Origin: Malania oleifera
Lineage: Eukaryota; Streptophyta; Magnoliopsida; Santalales; Ximeniaceae
Direction of reading: 5' to 3'
Assembly (NCBI RefSeq): GCF_029873635.1
Contig: NC_080419.1
Location: forward strand, 72,181,597-72,245,596
Length of the DNA: 64,000 bases
The notes beneath the pieces were generated by a model. The model ran no database searches and had not been told where the DNA came from. It saw only the letters and a list, made by a program, of their open reading frames with translations. Positions 11,409-22,526 of the stretch are shown here, one piece after another. A program made the translations under genes and the position numbers. Positions within the stretch are counted from its first letter, which is position 1, and each line of letters opens with the position of its first letter.

Positions 11409-11413
11409 TGTTG

Positions 11414-11705
11414 GGTTGTTGCCTTCTGAGTCGTGCTTGACTGTTTGACCTCTGCAACTGATGAGTCGTGCTCATCTGTTGGGCTGTTTTTGGCCTTACA
11501 AGTCGTGCTTGCCCTTTTTCCTTTGTTGCTTAATAAGTTGTGCTCATCTGCTGGGCTGCGGCCTTCCGAGTCTTGCTTGGTAGTTTGGCCTTTACGACTG
11601 ATGAGTCGTGCTCATCTGCTAGGCAATTTTTGGCCTTACGAGTCGTGCTCGTCCTTTGGACCCTTGATGCTTAATGAGTCGTGCTCATTTATAAGGGGTT
11701 TCATC
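11414..11705. repeat. Second Tat tandem repeat, right part
   Basis: Units built on GAGTCGTGCTCATCTGTTGGGC, TTTTTGGCCTTACGAGTCGTGCT and TTGCTTAATGAGTCGTGCTC, roughly 80-90 bp apart, continue the array at 1851-1939. The sequence across the Tekay insertion rejoins seamlessly as CATCTGTTG|GGTTGTT. Confidence 0.8.
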
Positions 11706-11980
11706 TACTTTTTTTTCTGAGGCGTTGTCACCATCCTTTTTATCATGCGAAAGTTTGATAAATGTATGTTTAAATACACCGTACCATGGAAAGTGACTTA
11801 GATGAAACGTTCTCATTTATGGGTTGTCGATTTGACGTTGCGTCTGAGGTGATGTGGTCCTTCCGAGGCACCGTCCTCGAGAAGCCACAGCTGTGCACAT
11901 GTCAGAGACTTTCTGTGTCCTTTCTCTCCCTCGAGACGCAATCCTTTTTCCCACCTCGGGGATTCGTGTCACCCTCTCTT

Positions 11981-11987
11981 TATAAAG
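11981..11987 (+). promoter_or_regulatory. Candidate TATA box for the antisense gene
   Basis: TATAAAG lies in CTCTCTTTATAAAGGCC, followed by a pyrimidine-rich leader with repeats of CTCATTCTCTACTCATCTTCA up to the antisense reading frame. Its position and strand fit a promoter for the plus-strand gene at 12349-14033. This is an inference from sequence alone. Confidence 0.4.
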
Positions 11988-12348
11988 GCCAGAAGACTCC
12001 CTCATTCTCTACTCATCTTCAGCTCAAAGGACTCGCTCATTCTCTACTCATCTTCAGTCCAAAGATTCCCTCATTCTCTTCTCTTCTTCAATCCAAAGGG
12101 TCCCCTACTTGTCGTTAGGTACACTTTCCCTTTCAATTGCATGTTTGTTTTGTTGTTCTTCATGTTCTTCACTGTTCTTGCATTCACTTTGTCTGCTTGA
12201 TCTTTTCTTGTATGATGACTTTATTGTTTGTGTGCGGAATTTTTCTGTTTTGATATACTTTGGCATCTTTCCCTCTTTGTTTTTGCTGGTTGCTTGCTCG
12301 TTTGATCCGTTTGTAAAGTTATTGTTTTGTTCACGCTTTGTTTTCCCA

Positions 12349-14033
12349 ATGGAGTCTTCTTCACATCCTTTGAGGGTTCCCACTACAGTGAGGAACGCTC
12401 GTTGCGACCACACCCCCTCCGATCTGCAGAATGTTCATTATTTTTTTGCTATACCATAGAGTATTACAGTTAGGTTACTCTCTATCTCCGAGCCATCCCT
12501 TGATCTGGGCTCCAAGGAGTTTTGCCTGTATACAGATTACTTAGATTTGGGTCTTGGACTCCATTTTCCCCCCCTTTGTCTTTAATGTATTACGTTTTTA
12601 CTGAATAGCACCCTCCCAACTTGTTCCGAACTCCTACCTCTCGTTCACCTGTTTTGCCATCCTTCTACTCCACCTGGGCCACCAGCCTATAGTTCTTATC
12701 TTTAGGATTTGTTTCCAAATGCGAACGCATTTTATAAAGAAGGAGCTGTACTAAGAGCGTGTCCTTCCATACATAACTGGAAGTCCCGCTACTTCTTTGC
12801 CTTGGGGGAGTTGAACTACATGGGCTCTCTGGTCTGGTTTGCTCCTCTGGATGGTAACGTTGTCTATCCCTTATCCACCTTCTTATGCATCACTACAAGT
12901 AGATTATCCGCTGACTCACCTTTTTTCCTTCCATCCCTTTTCCTTTTGTAGTTCGGATGCGCCACCTTCTTCCAAGGCTTTCCCCCGAAGAGCAGGCCAT
13001 CCTAAAAGAGCTACGAGCCCTTGGAAAGCAGGGGATTGTTCCTCACCAAGAGCTACTCTGAGAGTGTGTCCTCGTGCAATGGGGGATTAGCCCTGTTTCC
13101 CCAAGTCTTACCTCGCCTTTGATTTCAATATATGTATTCGGACATTATCTCTATTGTTGGTGTTTTTACTTCTTCTCTCCCTGTCTTTGCATATATGGAC
13201 TTCAACGGATATGAATCTCTCATGGGGGAAGCCACGAAGCAAAGGGTGAGTAGGAGTAGGAAGAAGAGAAGGGAGATCGAGGGGGGGGGGGAATCCTCCC
13301 AAAGGGATGCACCTGCTGTAGGTGATTCTGGTGCCCTTACTGATGAGCTCAATGATGCTCCTCCCCCAATCCCCTAGACTCATCATGAAGCAATTTTTCA
13401 TAAGCCGGTGTGTTCTACCTCTACTCTACGTCGGGCAGTACATGTTGAAGATTTTGTGCAGGCTCAGTGCACTATTCCTGATGCTCCTTCAGCGAAGATC
13501 CGCCACACCTCATACCAGGTATACTCTTCAATTGGTTTATTTTTCTCCTTATACATTGTTTTGTTATCTTTTCTATCTTTTGTACTCCTCCTTAGCTAGC
13601 GACGATGGCTTTAGCCCAAGAGGAGAAGGTTGCTGAAATGTACCGACAGACCCTGGATGCCAGGAAGAAGTACATTGTTGTTCGGAACGAACTTCGTGAG
13701 GCCGAGATCCGTGAGCGGGCACTGCAAGCTGAGGTTGAGCGCCTTCATAGGGAGGAGTTACTTGCTAGAGAAGCTGCCACTGCTGCTACTACCTTCCGAA
13801 CCATAGTAAAGGAGTACAAGGACTCCACCCAGTTTGTCATGGATACCTCCAAGGCTTACCGAGTGGGTTTCAGAAGGTGCCGGGATCAGGTCAAAAACAA
13901 ACACCCTGACCTTCCGCTGGACGGTGTGAGCTCACATGGGTATGGCAACGAGAGTCCTGAATCCGTGGAAGATCTAGACGAGGATGAGGAAGGGGAAGAG
14001 GAGGAAGCTGGAGAGAGGAGTAAAGCAAACTAG
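12349..14033 (+). pseudogene. Antisense gene in the Tat element, PF04195-like (putative gypsy-type transposon protein), decayed, with intron
   Basis: Runs opposite to gag. From ATG 12349 the frame reads LQNVHYFFAIP, stop, SITVRLLSISEPSLDL, then FCLYTDYLDLGLGLHF, later CPSIHNWKSRYFFALG (about 12763-12810). These match the N-terminal pattern of plant proteins grouped as PF04195, known only from retroelements and of unknown function. A GT-AG intron at 13519-13595 (CAG|GTATAC to CTTAG|CTAG) keeps the frame open, joining RHTSYQ to LATMALAQEEK. The last exon (to 14033) encodes a coiled-coil-like stretch (REAEIRERALQAEVERLHRE), then FRRCRDQVKNKHPDL and a very acidic tail ending in KAN. Stops at 12457-12459, near 12580 and at 13375-13377, plus frame changes, break it. 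A further intron before 13198 is likely. Annotators often call such reading frames hypothetical genes. Confidence 0.7.
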
Positions 14034-14129
14034 TTTGTAGGAACTTTACTTGTAATATATATTCTCAAACTTTATTGACATAGTACAATTATTGTAATTG
14101 GTACTTTATTACTGCATTGTAAGAAACGC

Positions 14130-14764
14130 TCAAGAATAGTATTTTTTTAACATATCCACTGTACTGATAAGAGGATATTTGCCCCTTACTTCTATGTCCT
14201 CCATCGTTAGGGTTTCTCTTGCCTCCATCTTTCCTTTTAGAGCCGTTACATAGCAACTCCGAGACGCTGCTTGATCTCCCTTGACAAACCTTGTCCTATG
14301 TGGTGTAGGAAATTTGATTTTGAGATGATATGTTGATGTTATAGCCCGAATTGCATTAAGCAAAGGGTGGCCCAATATGATATTGCACACCGAAGGTCGG
14401 TCAACCACAAGCGATTCTATTAGCATAGTAATTTGTTGTGGGGTCATCCCCATTGTCACCGATAGCATGATTGTACCCAAGGGGTGAACAATGTCTCCAC
14501 TGAATCTGACCAGGGGAGTTGAGCTGGTTTGAGTCGTTCCTTATTGATTTTCATTCTAACCAGGACCAACCAGAACATGACATTTTCTAAGCTGCCATTG
14601 TCTATCAATATGTGTTTGACTTTGTAATTCGCCACTAGTAGGGAGAGCACCAATGCGTCATCATGCGGCTGTTGTACCCCTTCCTCATCTCCACTGTCAA
14701 AGGTTATGTCGTCATCTTTTTTGTTTCGTTTGCTACTTGTTTCCCCTTTTTCCATCAAGAGCAC
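14130..14764 (-). pseudogene. Tat-type retropepsin (protease) region, frameshifted
   Basis: Starts in frame 14764-14456 with EGVQQPHDDALVLSLLVANY and the active site LIDNGSLENVMF. In Tat and Athila elements this site is typically DNGS rather than DSG, so it looks conserved. A frameshift near 14480-14520 passes to frame 14480-14130, which continues VHPLGTIML-type sequence, LVVDRPSVCNIILGHPLLNA and STYHLKIKFPTP, the C-terminal half of the domain. The frame then ends at 14130 with no reverse transcriptase following. The enzyme would process gag; in this copy it is broken. Confidence 0.8.
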
Positions 14765-16280
14765 CTATTTAGCATATCTTTTGGGAGCACCCCCACTATA
14801 TCCTCCGCTAGCAGATCCTCCAAAGATCACCACAATTTCCCCTATGGCCTGCTCTTCCTTCTCTTTTACATCGAGCCTTCTCTGCTTGAGAAGTTCCCTT
14901 TGTGGATCTTCTTTCTTTATAAACTTTGACAAGTATCCCCTTCTTATTAGGGCTTCGATTTCTTCCTTCAACTAGATGCATCCCTCTGTGTCATGGCCAT
15001 GATCCCTATGGAATGCACAGAACTTGGACATGTTTCTCTTGTGAAGAGGTGTTCTCATAGGTTCGGGCCACAAGACATAATCTTTCTTTCTGATTTGCAT
15101 CAGTAATTCATAGCGTGGTACATTTAGGGGTGTGTAGGCGGAGAACTTACTGGGTTGCCTTATTATCTTTGGGCTTGCGTGTAGTGTACTAGTCTCTTGT
15201 CTTTTCGTAGATCTATAGGATTCTCTTGTCTCCCTGCTACTACTTTTCCTTTTCCGTTCTATACGACTTCCTCTTATATCCATCATCTCCTCCAGGTTGA
15301 TGTATTTCTATGCTCGAGTCATCAGCTCTCCTATATCCACCAGTAGCTTTTTCCCTAGAGAGTATAAGAAACTTCCAAGCTGAAAAGCCATTGTCAAGGT
15401 TGCTAAAGCCACCCCCATGTCTAGGTTGCGGATTTCTAGGGTTGCTGTGTTGAAGCGGTGCATAAATTTCTTTAGATTCTCCTGCTCTCCTTGCGCCAGA
15501 CTCATGAGATGGCCCGTTGTTTTAGCAATTCTCTGGCTACTAAGGAAGTGGCCGGTGAACAGTTATTTCATTTCTGAGAAGGAACAGATTAATCTGGGTG
15601 GGAGAGTTTGGTACCAATATCTGGCAATAACCTTAAGGGTTGTTGCAAAAGCTCGGCACATAATGGCGTCTACAACCCCTTGCAACTACATCACCATCTT
15701 AAAGGTGTCTAGATGATCAATTGGGTCGGACAGACCCTCGTACCATTCGAAGGTGGGCATCTTGAATCTACTTGGAAGTGGAGCCTCCATGATCTCTTTG
15801 TTGAATGGTGGCTCTGAGGACCTCAGGGACGCTTCCCCGTAGAAGGGTTTGGTTCTTCCCTCTTTCATCATCTTTTCTATGTGATCTATTTTCTTGATCC
15901 TTTCTTCGAGCTCCATGGATCTTAGTTGGTTGACATCTACTCTATTTACATCCTCTACCTTCTTGTTAAGGCAGATTTTTTCCTCGTTCTCCTTTGGTTT
16001 GTCAGCTTTCTTGTCTGTACTGGGGCTCTCTTTCTGTTGGTGGAGGACGTGCCCTTCCTGACTCTTTTGTTGTAAGAGTTGGTTGAGCATATCCTTCATT
16101 TCCTTTTGGAAAGCAAGGAATTCCTCCCTGCTAACACCCGTTGGTTGCGCGGGTGTGGAGTGGATGGATTGGGATGATTCTTTTCTTGTAGCAGTGATGG
16201 AAGTAGAATTGTGTGAGGTCAGTGTTGCCTAAATGTTGAAATTCAAGAGCAAGATATGATCGCCTCTCAAAAGCAGGTTC
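14765..16280 (-). pseudogene. Tat-type gag, frameshifted
   Basis: Capsid-like protein. The N-terminal part (16099-15686) is polar and Lys/Glu-rich and then reaches PLPSRFKMPTFEWYEGLSDP and DHLDTFKMVM, the hallmark opening of the Tat gag domain. The domain continues through 15505-15308 (SLAQGEQENLKKFMHRFNTA) after a frame change. The C-terminal part (15286-14765) has a zinc-knuckle-like CAFHRDHGHDTEGCI followed by LKEEIEALIRRGYLSKFIKK, typical of this lineage. At least two frameshifts and a stop (about 14972) interrupt it. The true start is uncertain, between about 16100 and 16280. Confidence 0.8.
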
Positions 16281-16296
16281 CAACAAACGGTGCCAA
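16281..16296 (-). other. Primer binding site of the Tat element
   Basis: The minus strand reads TTGGCACCGTTTGTTG directly inside the 5' LTR. It resembles the tRNA-Asp-type site TGGCGCCGTT seen at 59434 but is diverged, so the primer assignment is tentative. Confidence 0.6.
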
Positions 16297-16297
16297 C

Positions 16298-16732
16298 TCT
16301 TGCTGGGTAAAATTAACAGGGTTGCTCCTTCGATTTTCACTGACCTGAAAGTGGAAGAGAAGAAAGGCTTGGAGGACCCGGGGTGTACTTCGGGAGATCA
16401 CTCCTATGCCTAAGCAAGAGGAATGCTTTTAGAGAGGCTAAATGCAATAGTAGAATATTGTTGAATGACTTACCTTAGTCTCTTCTCCAGATCCCTTCTT
16501 ATAGGGGCTCGAGTTGACCATAAGTTGGTTTGTCTTTATTGCATGGGGGCGTGAATCGCTCCCCAGTCATAAAGTGCTTGCGCCTATCACTCAGCTATTT
16601 TAAGCCACTGGCGTGGATCTCTCCTCCTCTTTATTAGGTTGGAGCTGATCACTCGTCAGAATGTCTGACCCGGAAAAGGCGCGAGATAGGTGTTGACCTG
16701 CTCTCATTGGCTAGATTATTTTGGGCATATCA
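16298..16732 (-). repeat. 5' LTR of the Tat element
   Basis: Partner of 44-477. The internal end has TC instead of TG on the plus strand (CA lost on the element strand), one of several substitutions. A TATAAGA on the minus strand lies at about 16497-16503. ATAAG follows at 16733-16737. Confidence 0.88.
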
Positions 16733-16737
16733 ATAAG

Positions 16738-17884
16738 TACCTTGATTAAGAAAAAGATATTTGAGAATGAAAGCTTATATGTTACATGCTTACATGCCTA
16801 TATGAGATACTTTATGCTACATGTATATGACTTGACTTATACTAATGATTTATGGCTCACTGTGTTGAAAATTTGAGCATGAGATTATTGAGCATATGCA
16901 TGAATTCCGATATGAGTTTAATTTTTTATCATGCATGCTATTGATAAATAACATGGATAGACTTACTGCATTTTATATTGATATCCATGAGCTATGAGAG
17001 ATATAATGGTTATATTGGTATTCATGAGCTGTGTAAAATGTGATAATGACTTTGGTATTGCTATCACATTTTAAAATTTTTTAATTGGTATCATAATTAA
17101 AAAAAAAAAGCATACTCATTTGGTATCATAATCTAAAAGTTAAATTTGCTTTTGAGCATGACAAGTATAATTATATTTATGAGCATGGTATGACATTGAT
17201 GATATTGGCATGATATTGATATTTGATGCTTGATGTGGATCAATGTTTTGATACATAGGATCATAAAAGCATAATTGATAACAAAACTGAATGTATTGAG
17301 TTCAGGGGGAGTGTTATGTCATATTGGTTGTATTATGATTGTTTCCCTATTAATCAATTCAAAGAGTTTTCAATTGGTATTTGAATTAAATTTTAAATTG
17401 GTATCAATTCTCAATTGGTATCATGAATTCAATTTTAAATCAGTATAATAAAATCAACAATTGAAATCTTGAATATTGTCTAAAGGAAAAAGCTGTTAGT
17501 AATGAAGTTACAACTCATATACTTGAATGTTATAACACACTTCACTTGCTATATTGAAAAATAATAAATTGAGTGTGTTCATATGTTTGATACACGTGTT
17601 TGATGATATGCTCAACATGTGATTTTACTTGCAAATTGCAAAAACTGAGCATGAACATAATATATATCAAAAGGAGGAAAAGTATTTGATAGTGATAAAC
17701 TTAAACTTGAATAAAGTGATGAGCATGACGGTAAAATGAGGTGATGAACATGATTGTAAAAGAGTTTTGAAATTAATATTGATCTTGCAAATATTATTAA
17801 GATGATGCTTATTAAAAGGGGGAGTCTTTTTAAGGCTTACTCTAATTTTTGCTTCTTGTTTGTCATCATCAAAAATTGGGAGAT
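16738..17884 (+). other. Non-coding 3' internal region of a Sirevirus-like Copia element
   Basis: No reading frame is recognisable. The stretch is AT-rich with many TTGGTATC and GAGCATGA motifs and a TTCAGGGGGAGTG purine tract at about 17301. It ends in the purine-rich ATCAAAAATTGGGAGAT immediately before an LTR start at 17885, as expected of a polypurine tract. The 5' part of this element is not in the window; the Tat element inserted into it at 16733. Confidence 0.55.
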
Positions 17885-19690
17885 TGTTGGCCTTACAAGG
17901 TTTAACATCTTATTTTGATGCTAACAAATAAGTAGAACTAAACATGCTTTGTTTAAGTAACGTATTTTCAAGACTCAATGATGAATGCAAGGTTAAAGAA
18001 TTCATGAAAGCTTGTACTTCAAAGAAGGATGATCATATCAAGCTTGAGGCATGGATTAAAACTTGAAGATCATGAGAACACTGATATAAAAGAAAAAGCT
18101 TCAAAGCCCAAGTGATCAACATGGAAACCTTAAAGAAAGATGAAGCAAGTGTAAAGACCTCAAGGAATTCAAGAATTGAAAATTTGAAAGAGTTTATAGG
18201 AAATATCATGTAAGTACTTCAAATAATTTTAATATGAATGCATGAAACTCTTTGATTAATTTATTAGACCTAAATACCTTTTAACATACTTGAAAAATAT
18301 TTTTATAAGGTCAAAAATTATTTCAAAAAGGTTAGAATCATTTTTAGAATGAAAAACACCAAAAAGAGGATTTTCCAAATGCTGTTAGTTTTTATACATT
18401 CGCATTGAAGTGCATTTTTATATATCAAAAACTCTTTATTTAAAAAGGTGTTCAACATGAAAGTTGTACTTTTTTCTCTTAGCTTTCATTTGACACCAAG
18501 ATCATCAAATTTGGAGTTACATAAAAAATGTTATGACCAAAACAAATAATGGTACTCAAAGCCGACAACAACCAGTAGACTGCCTGAACCAAGAGAGGCG
18601 CCTGGGTGGTCAAGCCAGGTGACTGGCTATGTCTTGGCAGGCAACTATCACCCTACTGTCCCTGCTGCTCCTTTAAAAATAACATGGCAGGTGACTGCCA
18701 GAGTGTGGCAGGCGACCGCCGGGAACAGATTTTTAAAAAATACTCAATGGAAACATTTTTAAATGATTTACTTGGGGCTCAAACTTTGTGAAAACTTGGA
18801 GGATACTCCAAGTCACTTGGGGACCAAGTTACATACCTTTTAAATTCTATAAATAAGCTTCAAAGATCATTGAATCAATGTCCCAAGAATTCAAATTCAG
18901 CAAAAATTCAAAATCTCTCTCAATTCTCAAGGCTCTCTTTTGCTTTTATCTTGCACAAATTCAAGTGAGTTTTTATTGATCTTCTTCCACCAGAATTGTG
19001 CTACAAATTCTAAATATTTCAATCATTACAAAAATTAATTGGTGATATACTTCATTAAGTTTCAAATTAATTTCCATATTGTTATTTACTTTGAAGTATA
19101 TTATAGTTTTGAATTGTTGTACTAATAAGCTCTTTTAGGAGCAAATTCTTTGTACACAAATATTTGATTTTTATCTTGTAGTTTGAAGATTCCAAGGATT
19201 GTTTGGAGTGTTAAAAAGTAAGAGGATATTGCTCAGAGAGGCGGGGTCTATCCTATGTAAGGAGTGATCAAACGAGGGTACATTGTTTGGAGAAGGCAGA
19301 CTCTAGCCTTAACCAAAAAGTGTTGTAAAGGTTTGTTCCGCCCGTTAAAGGAGCTGGTTTAGTGAATCCTTTGGTGGTTTACTAAAGGCGAGAACATAGG
19401 CTGGGTATAAGCCGAACCTCATAAAAATCTCCGTCTCACTCTCTCTTTCCCTTAGTCTTCATTTTCAGTACTTATTTCAATTGTGTGGATGGTTTAAATT
19501 TGAAAATCATACAAACTACATATATTTGGAAATCAAGCAAACTTAAGGTTTAATTTTGATTTGGATTTGCAGAAACTGAAAGGGAGTACGATGTTTAAAC
19601 TATACTTTGCGAAAACCATAGGGGAGTACGTTACTTGGTTAAACATCCCAAAGATAAATTAACTTAAGAGTTTATTTGAATTCTGAAGTT
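17885..19690 (+). repeat. 3' LTR of a Sirevirus-like Copia element, right end truncated
   Basis: Starts TGTTGGCCTTACAAGGTTTAA and CTTATTTTGATG, the same start seen in reverse at 22526 and 25802. Around 19340-19430 it holds AAAGGCGAGAACATAGGCTGG and GCCGAACCTCATAAAA, a block conserved in all LTR copies of this region. No LTR terminus or primer site is seen where it should end. Instead the sequence runs into the minus-strand gag at about 19660-19700, so the right end is truncated and approximate. Confidence 0.6.
18555..18735. other. GC-richer block within the Sirevirus LTR
   Basis: Contains CAGGTGACTGGC, TGGCAGGCAACT and TGGCAGGCGACCGCC, near-repeats of a 10-12 base motif. No coding role is seen. 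Similar short diverged blocks occur in LTRs of this region (22300-22360, GGTGACTAGGCAGG). Confidence 0.4.
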
Positions 19691-21079
19691 TGGAATTATT
19701 TCTAAATCTTTCTTGCTTTGGTCATTTACTTGTAACTTGACTAACTCTTGTGGCATATCATTTATTCTATCCATTAGACTATCAATATGTGATTCTTTTT
19801 TCTTTCTTAATGGATTTAGAAGATTTTGGTTGGCTTTTAAGATTTTCATTTTGTTCCTTCAAGGCTATATTCCTTTTAGTAAATTTTATAAATCTATTGT
19901 GAAGAGCAAATAACTTAGCTTGAAGTTCTTTGTATGATGGCATGCTATCACTAGCATCACTACATGAACTATAACCAGTTTCTTTAGATGAATAATAGGA
20001 GTTTACCTCATATTTGTGCGACATGAAGCATATGTTGGCCACTTCTTGATCACTTAATTCATTTTCTAATTCACTCGAGCTTGTGTCATCCTATGTGGCT
20101 TTCATCGTAGTTTTCTTCTTTTTCTTTTCCTTCTTAAGCTAAGGACAGACCGGCTTGATGTGTCCTACCTTTTTGCAGTGATAACAAGTCGGTGGATCAT
20201 TTCTATTTTTGTTCTTCTTCTTTGTTATTTCACCTTTTTTAGTTTTTGATCCTCTGAAATTTCTAGATAACTTCTTTTTTTTTTTTATAGAATTTTCCAA
20301 TTCTTTTAGTAATAAAGGCTAGTTCATTTTTATCTAAGTCGCTTGATTCACTATCTTCATCATTTGAGCTTTCTTTTGATGCTTTAAGAGCTATGGATTT
20401 CTTATTCTTAATTTCAGAATTTCTTTTTTTAGAGCCATTTCATAAGTGAGTAGTGATCCTATGAGTTCGTCTAGAGATGTGGTTTTAAGGTTTCTTCCTT
20501 CAGTAATGGTCGTAGCATTTGGTTCCCATATGGATGGAAGACCCCTAAGTATTTTTTGGATCATCTCATAGGTGAAATAAGTTTTTCCTAAATCATTTAG
20601 GGAGTTTATTATATGGGTGAATCTAGTATACATACTAGTGATGGATTCATTGGGATTTATCTTGAAGGCCTCATATTCACTAGTTGACATATCTACTCAA
20701 TTATCTCTTACATCTTTAGTTCCTTCATAGGTTACTTTAAGTTTGTCCCATATTTCCTTAGTTGTCTTGCCTGTCATGACTATATTAAATTCATTTATAT
20801 CTAGTGCACAATATAGAGCATTAATTGCACTTGCATTTACTTGAAGCATTTTATGATCAAGTTCAATTATGTCTTTTTCTTCTTTTGGGACTTGTTTTAC
20901 GTCTACCAACTCGGTAGGAATTAAGTCACCATCTGTGACAACCTTCAAAGCCTTCCAATCCATAGTTTGAAGGTAGATTATCATACATGTTTCCAAAAGG
21001 TATAATTCAGTCCACAAAAGATAGGTGGTCGTGCTAAAGATTAACCCTCTTTGAAGGGAGCTACTCCTATATTTGCCAT
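19664..21079 (-). pseudogene. Sirevirus-like Copia gag, with stops, 3' truncated
   Basis: Starts at ATG 21077-21079 with MANIGVAPFKEG then a TAA, where related gags continue with Gln. It goes on with TCMIIYLQTMDWKALKVV, then TTKEIWDKLKVTYEGT, then FTHIINSLNDLGKTY and YEMIQKILRGLP, the Copia gag fold. A CCHC knuckle (CYHCKKVGHIKPVC, about 20146-20192) has all four ligands. A Ser-rich linker follows, then a coiled-coil-like segment (LQAKLFALHNRFIKF, LKEQNENLK). Frames break near 20700, 20390 and 20045. The sequence is cut off at about 19664 by the facing LTR, so protease and pol are absent. Confidence 0.8.
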
Positions 21080-21122
21080 GTAGATCTTTGTGTAACTACT
21101 ATTTAGTATTTGTTACTACTTA

Positions 21123-21135
21123 GCTCTAATACCAA
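21123..21135 (-). other. Primer binding site, tRNA-Met type, one change
   Basis: The minus strand reads TTGGTATTAGAGC, matching TTGGTATCAGAGC except for one C-to-T change. It directly follows the LTR. Confidence 0.8.
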
Positions 21136-21136
21136 T

Positions 21137-22526
21137 TAAAAGTAGAATAGTGATCCCAATAGGGGGGTGAATTGGGTTATTAAAATCTTTAAGTTCTTTT
21201 TACAAATTTTTGCTCACTTGTTTAATACATACAACAATACTTAAGTAAACCAATCAATTCACATTCAAAACTCAAACAATCTACAAATTTACTGAAAACT
21301 CAAACAACCAATTAATTTAAGAGTAACCAACCACAAATACCAAACCAATCCCAATTTAAAGACCTTTGTGAAATTTCAATTTTTTGCTTTTGTAAACAGC
21401 CCTATAAGTAAATTGGAAGCCCTATTTTTAAATTATTTTTATTGCATTCTCTTAATTAAGATTTCCGCAAAATTAACCAATGTACTCTCTCGTGGGTTTC
21501 CGCAAACGGTTAATTGAAACATACTTTCGTTAAATTAAGAATCTTCTTTTTAATTCAATGTTTTAGCTCTGCAACCTACACTTCACACATACACACAATA
21601 TATGAAGTACTAATATTTAAAAGAATAGGGAAAGAAGAACCCCATGTTTTTATGAGGTTTGTCTTATCCCCAGCCTATGTCCTCGCCTTTGGCCAATGCT
21701 GTCAAAGGATTCCACTATGAACACTCATTTTTGGGTGAAGCAACCCTTTTACAAAAATCCCTCTTTTTTAGGAAGAGAAACCTCTCCAAGTGATCAGCCC
21801 ACGCTTGGTTCAATGACCCAAATCATCTTTTGAGTCATCAAAGTGCAAAAAGAAAGATACAAGAATCTATGTACAAGATAACTCTCAAACCAAAGAAAAT
21901 TTGTACAAGTTAGAGCACTTAAAGATACTTCAATCAAATATTAAAATTAAAAGTATGAAGCTCAAGTTTAAAGATCACCAATGGTTCTTTAATGATTGAG
22001 AATGCTCCGTGTTAGAACCATAGGTTTATGAATCAGCAGCAATTCAGATGAATTCTCTCAGATGGAGTATAAGCAAGAAAGAGCTTCGCGAGAGATTGAG
22101 AGTTGAATGCTTGAATGCTATGTGATTGCTTGGATATGTGATTTTTTGGGTTTGACGGAGTATTTATAGACTTTTTAGGATGATTTTTCTTGTTTCCTAA
22201 GTTACATGGAGTGTCCACCAAGTTTTTATAACGTTTATATTTGAAAAACTAATTTTTAGAATTTTCTCGTTAAAATTCAAAATTTAAAAATCCCATAGAG
22301 TTAGTCGCCTAGATAGGTGACTAGGCAGGTAATTTTATAGGGTTAGTCGGTTGGACAGGCGGTTGAGACCCTTCTGTATACCAGAAATAAATTCTAGGAA
22401 CTTGTCAGTCGTTTGATTAAACGTAGTTCAAAAAGAGTCAATCGGCTAGGCTTGTCAATTGGCTTGTTAATATATCCTTTATTTTTTATCATCAAAATAA
22501 GATTGAAAAGCCTAGTTAGGACAACA
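21137..22526 (-). repeat. 5' LTR of the minus-strand Sirevirus-like element
   Basis: In element orientation it starts TGTTGTCCTAACTAGGC (22526) and ends next to the primer site; the final CA has become TA. It contains the conserved block seen in reverse as GAGGTTTGTCTTATCCCCAGCC with TATGTCCTCGCCTTTGG (about 21653-21694). Length 1390 bp. Confidence 0.75.

Larger units (their letters stand above)
44..16732 (-). mobile_element. Tat-type Ty3/Gypsy LTR retrotransposon, gag-protease only, with a nested insertion
   Basis: Two near-identical LTRs of about 435 bp bound a 16.7-kb unit. On the minus strand each LTR runs from TGATATGCCC to a CAACA-type end. Flanks are ATAAC (39-43) and ATAAG (16733-16737). 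A primer site follows the 5' LTR and a purine tract precedes the 3' LTR. Minus-strand order is 5' LTR, gag, protease, a region carrying an antisense gene, two tandem arrays, 3' LTR. Removing the nested Tekay element (1940-11408 plus one 5-bp duplication) leaves about 7.2 kb. No reverse transcriptase, RNase H or integrase motif was found between the protease (ends 14130) and the 3' LTR, so this copy looks non-autonomous. The Tat assignment rests on the gag and protease motifs and is an inference. Confidence 0.85.
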
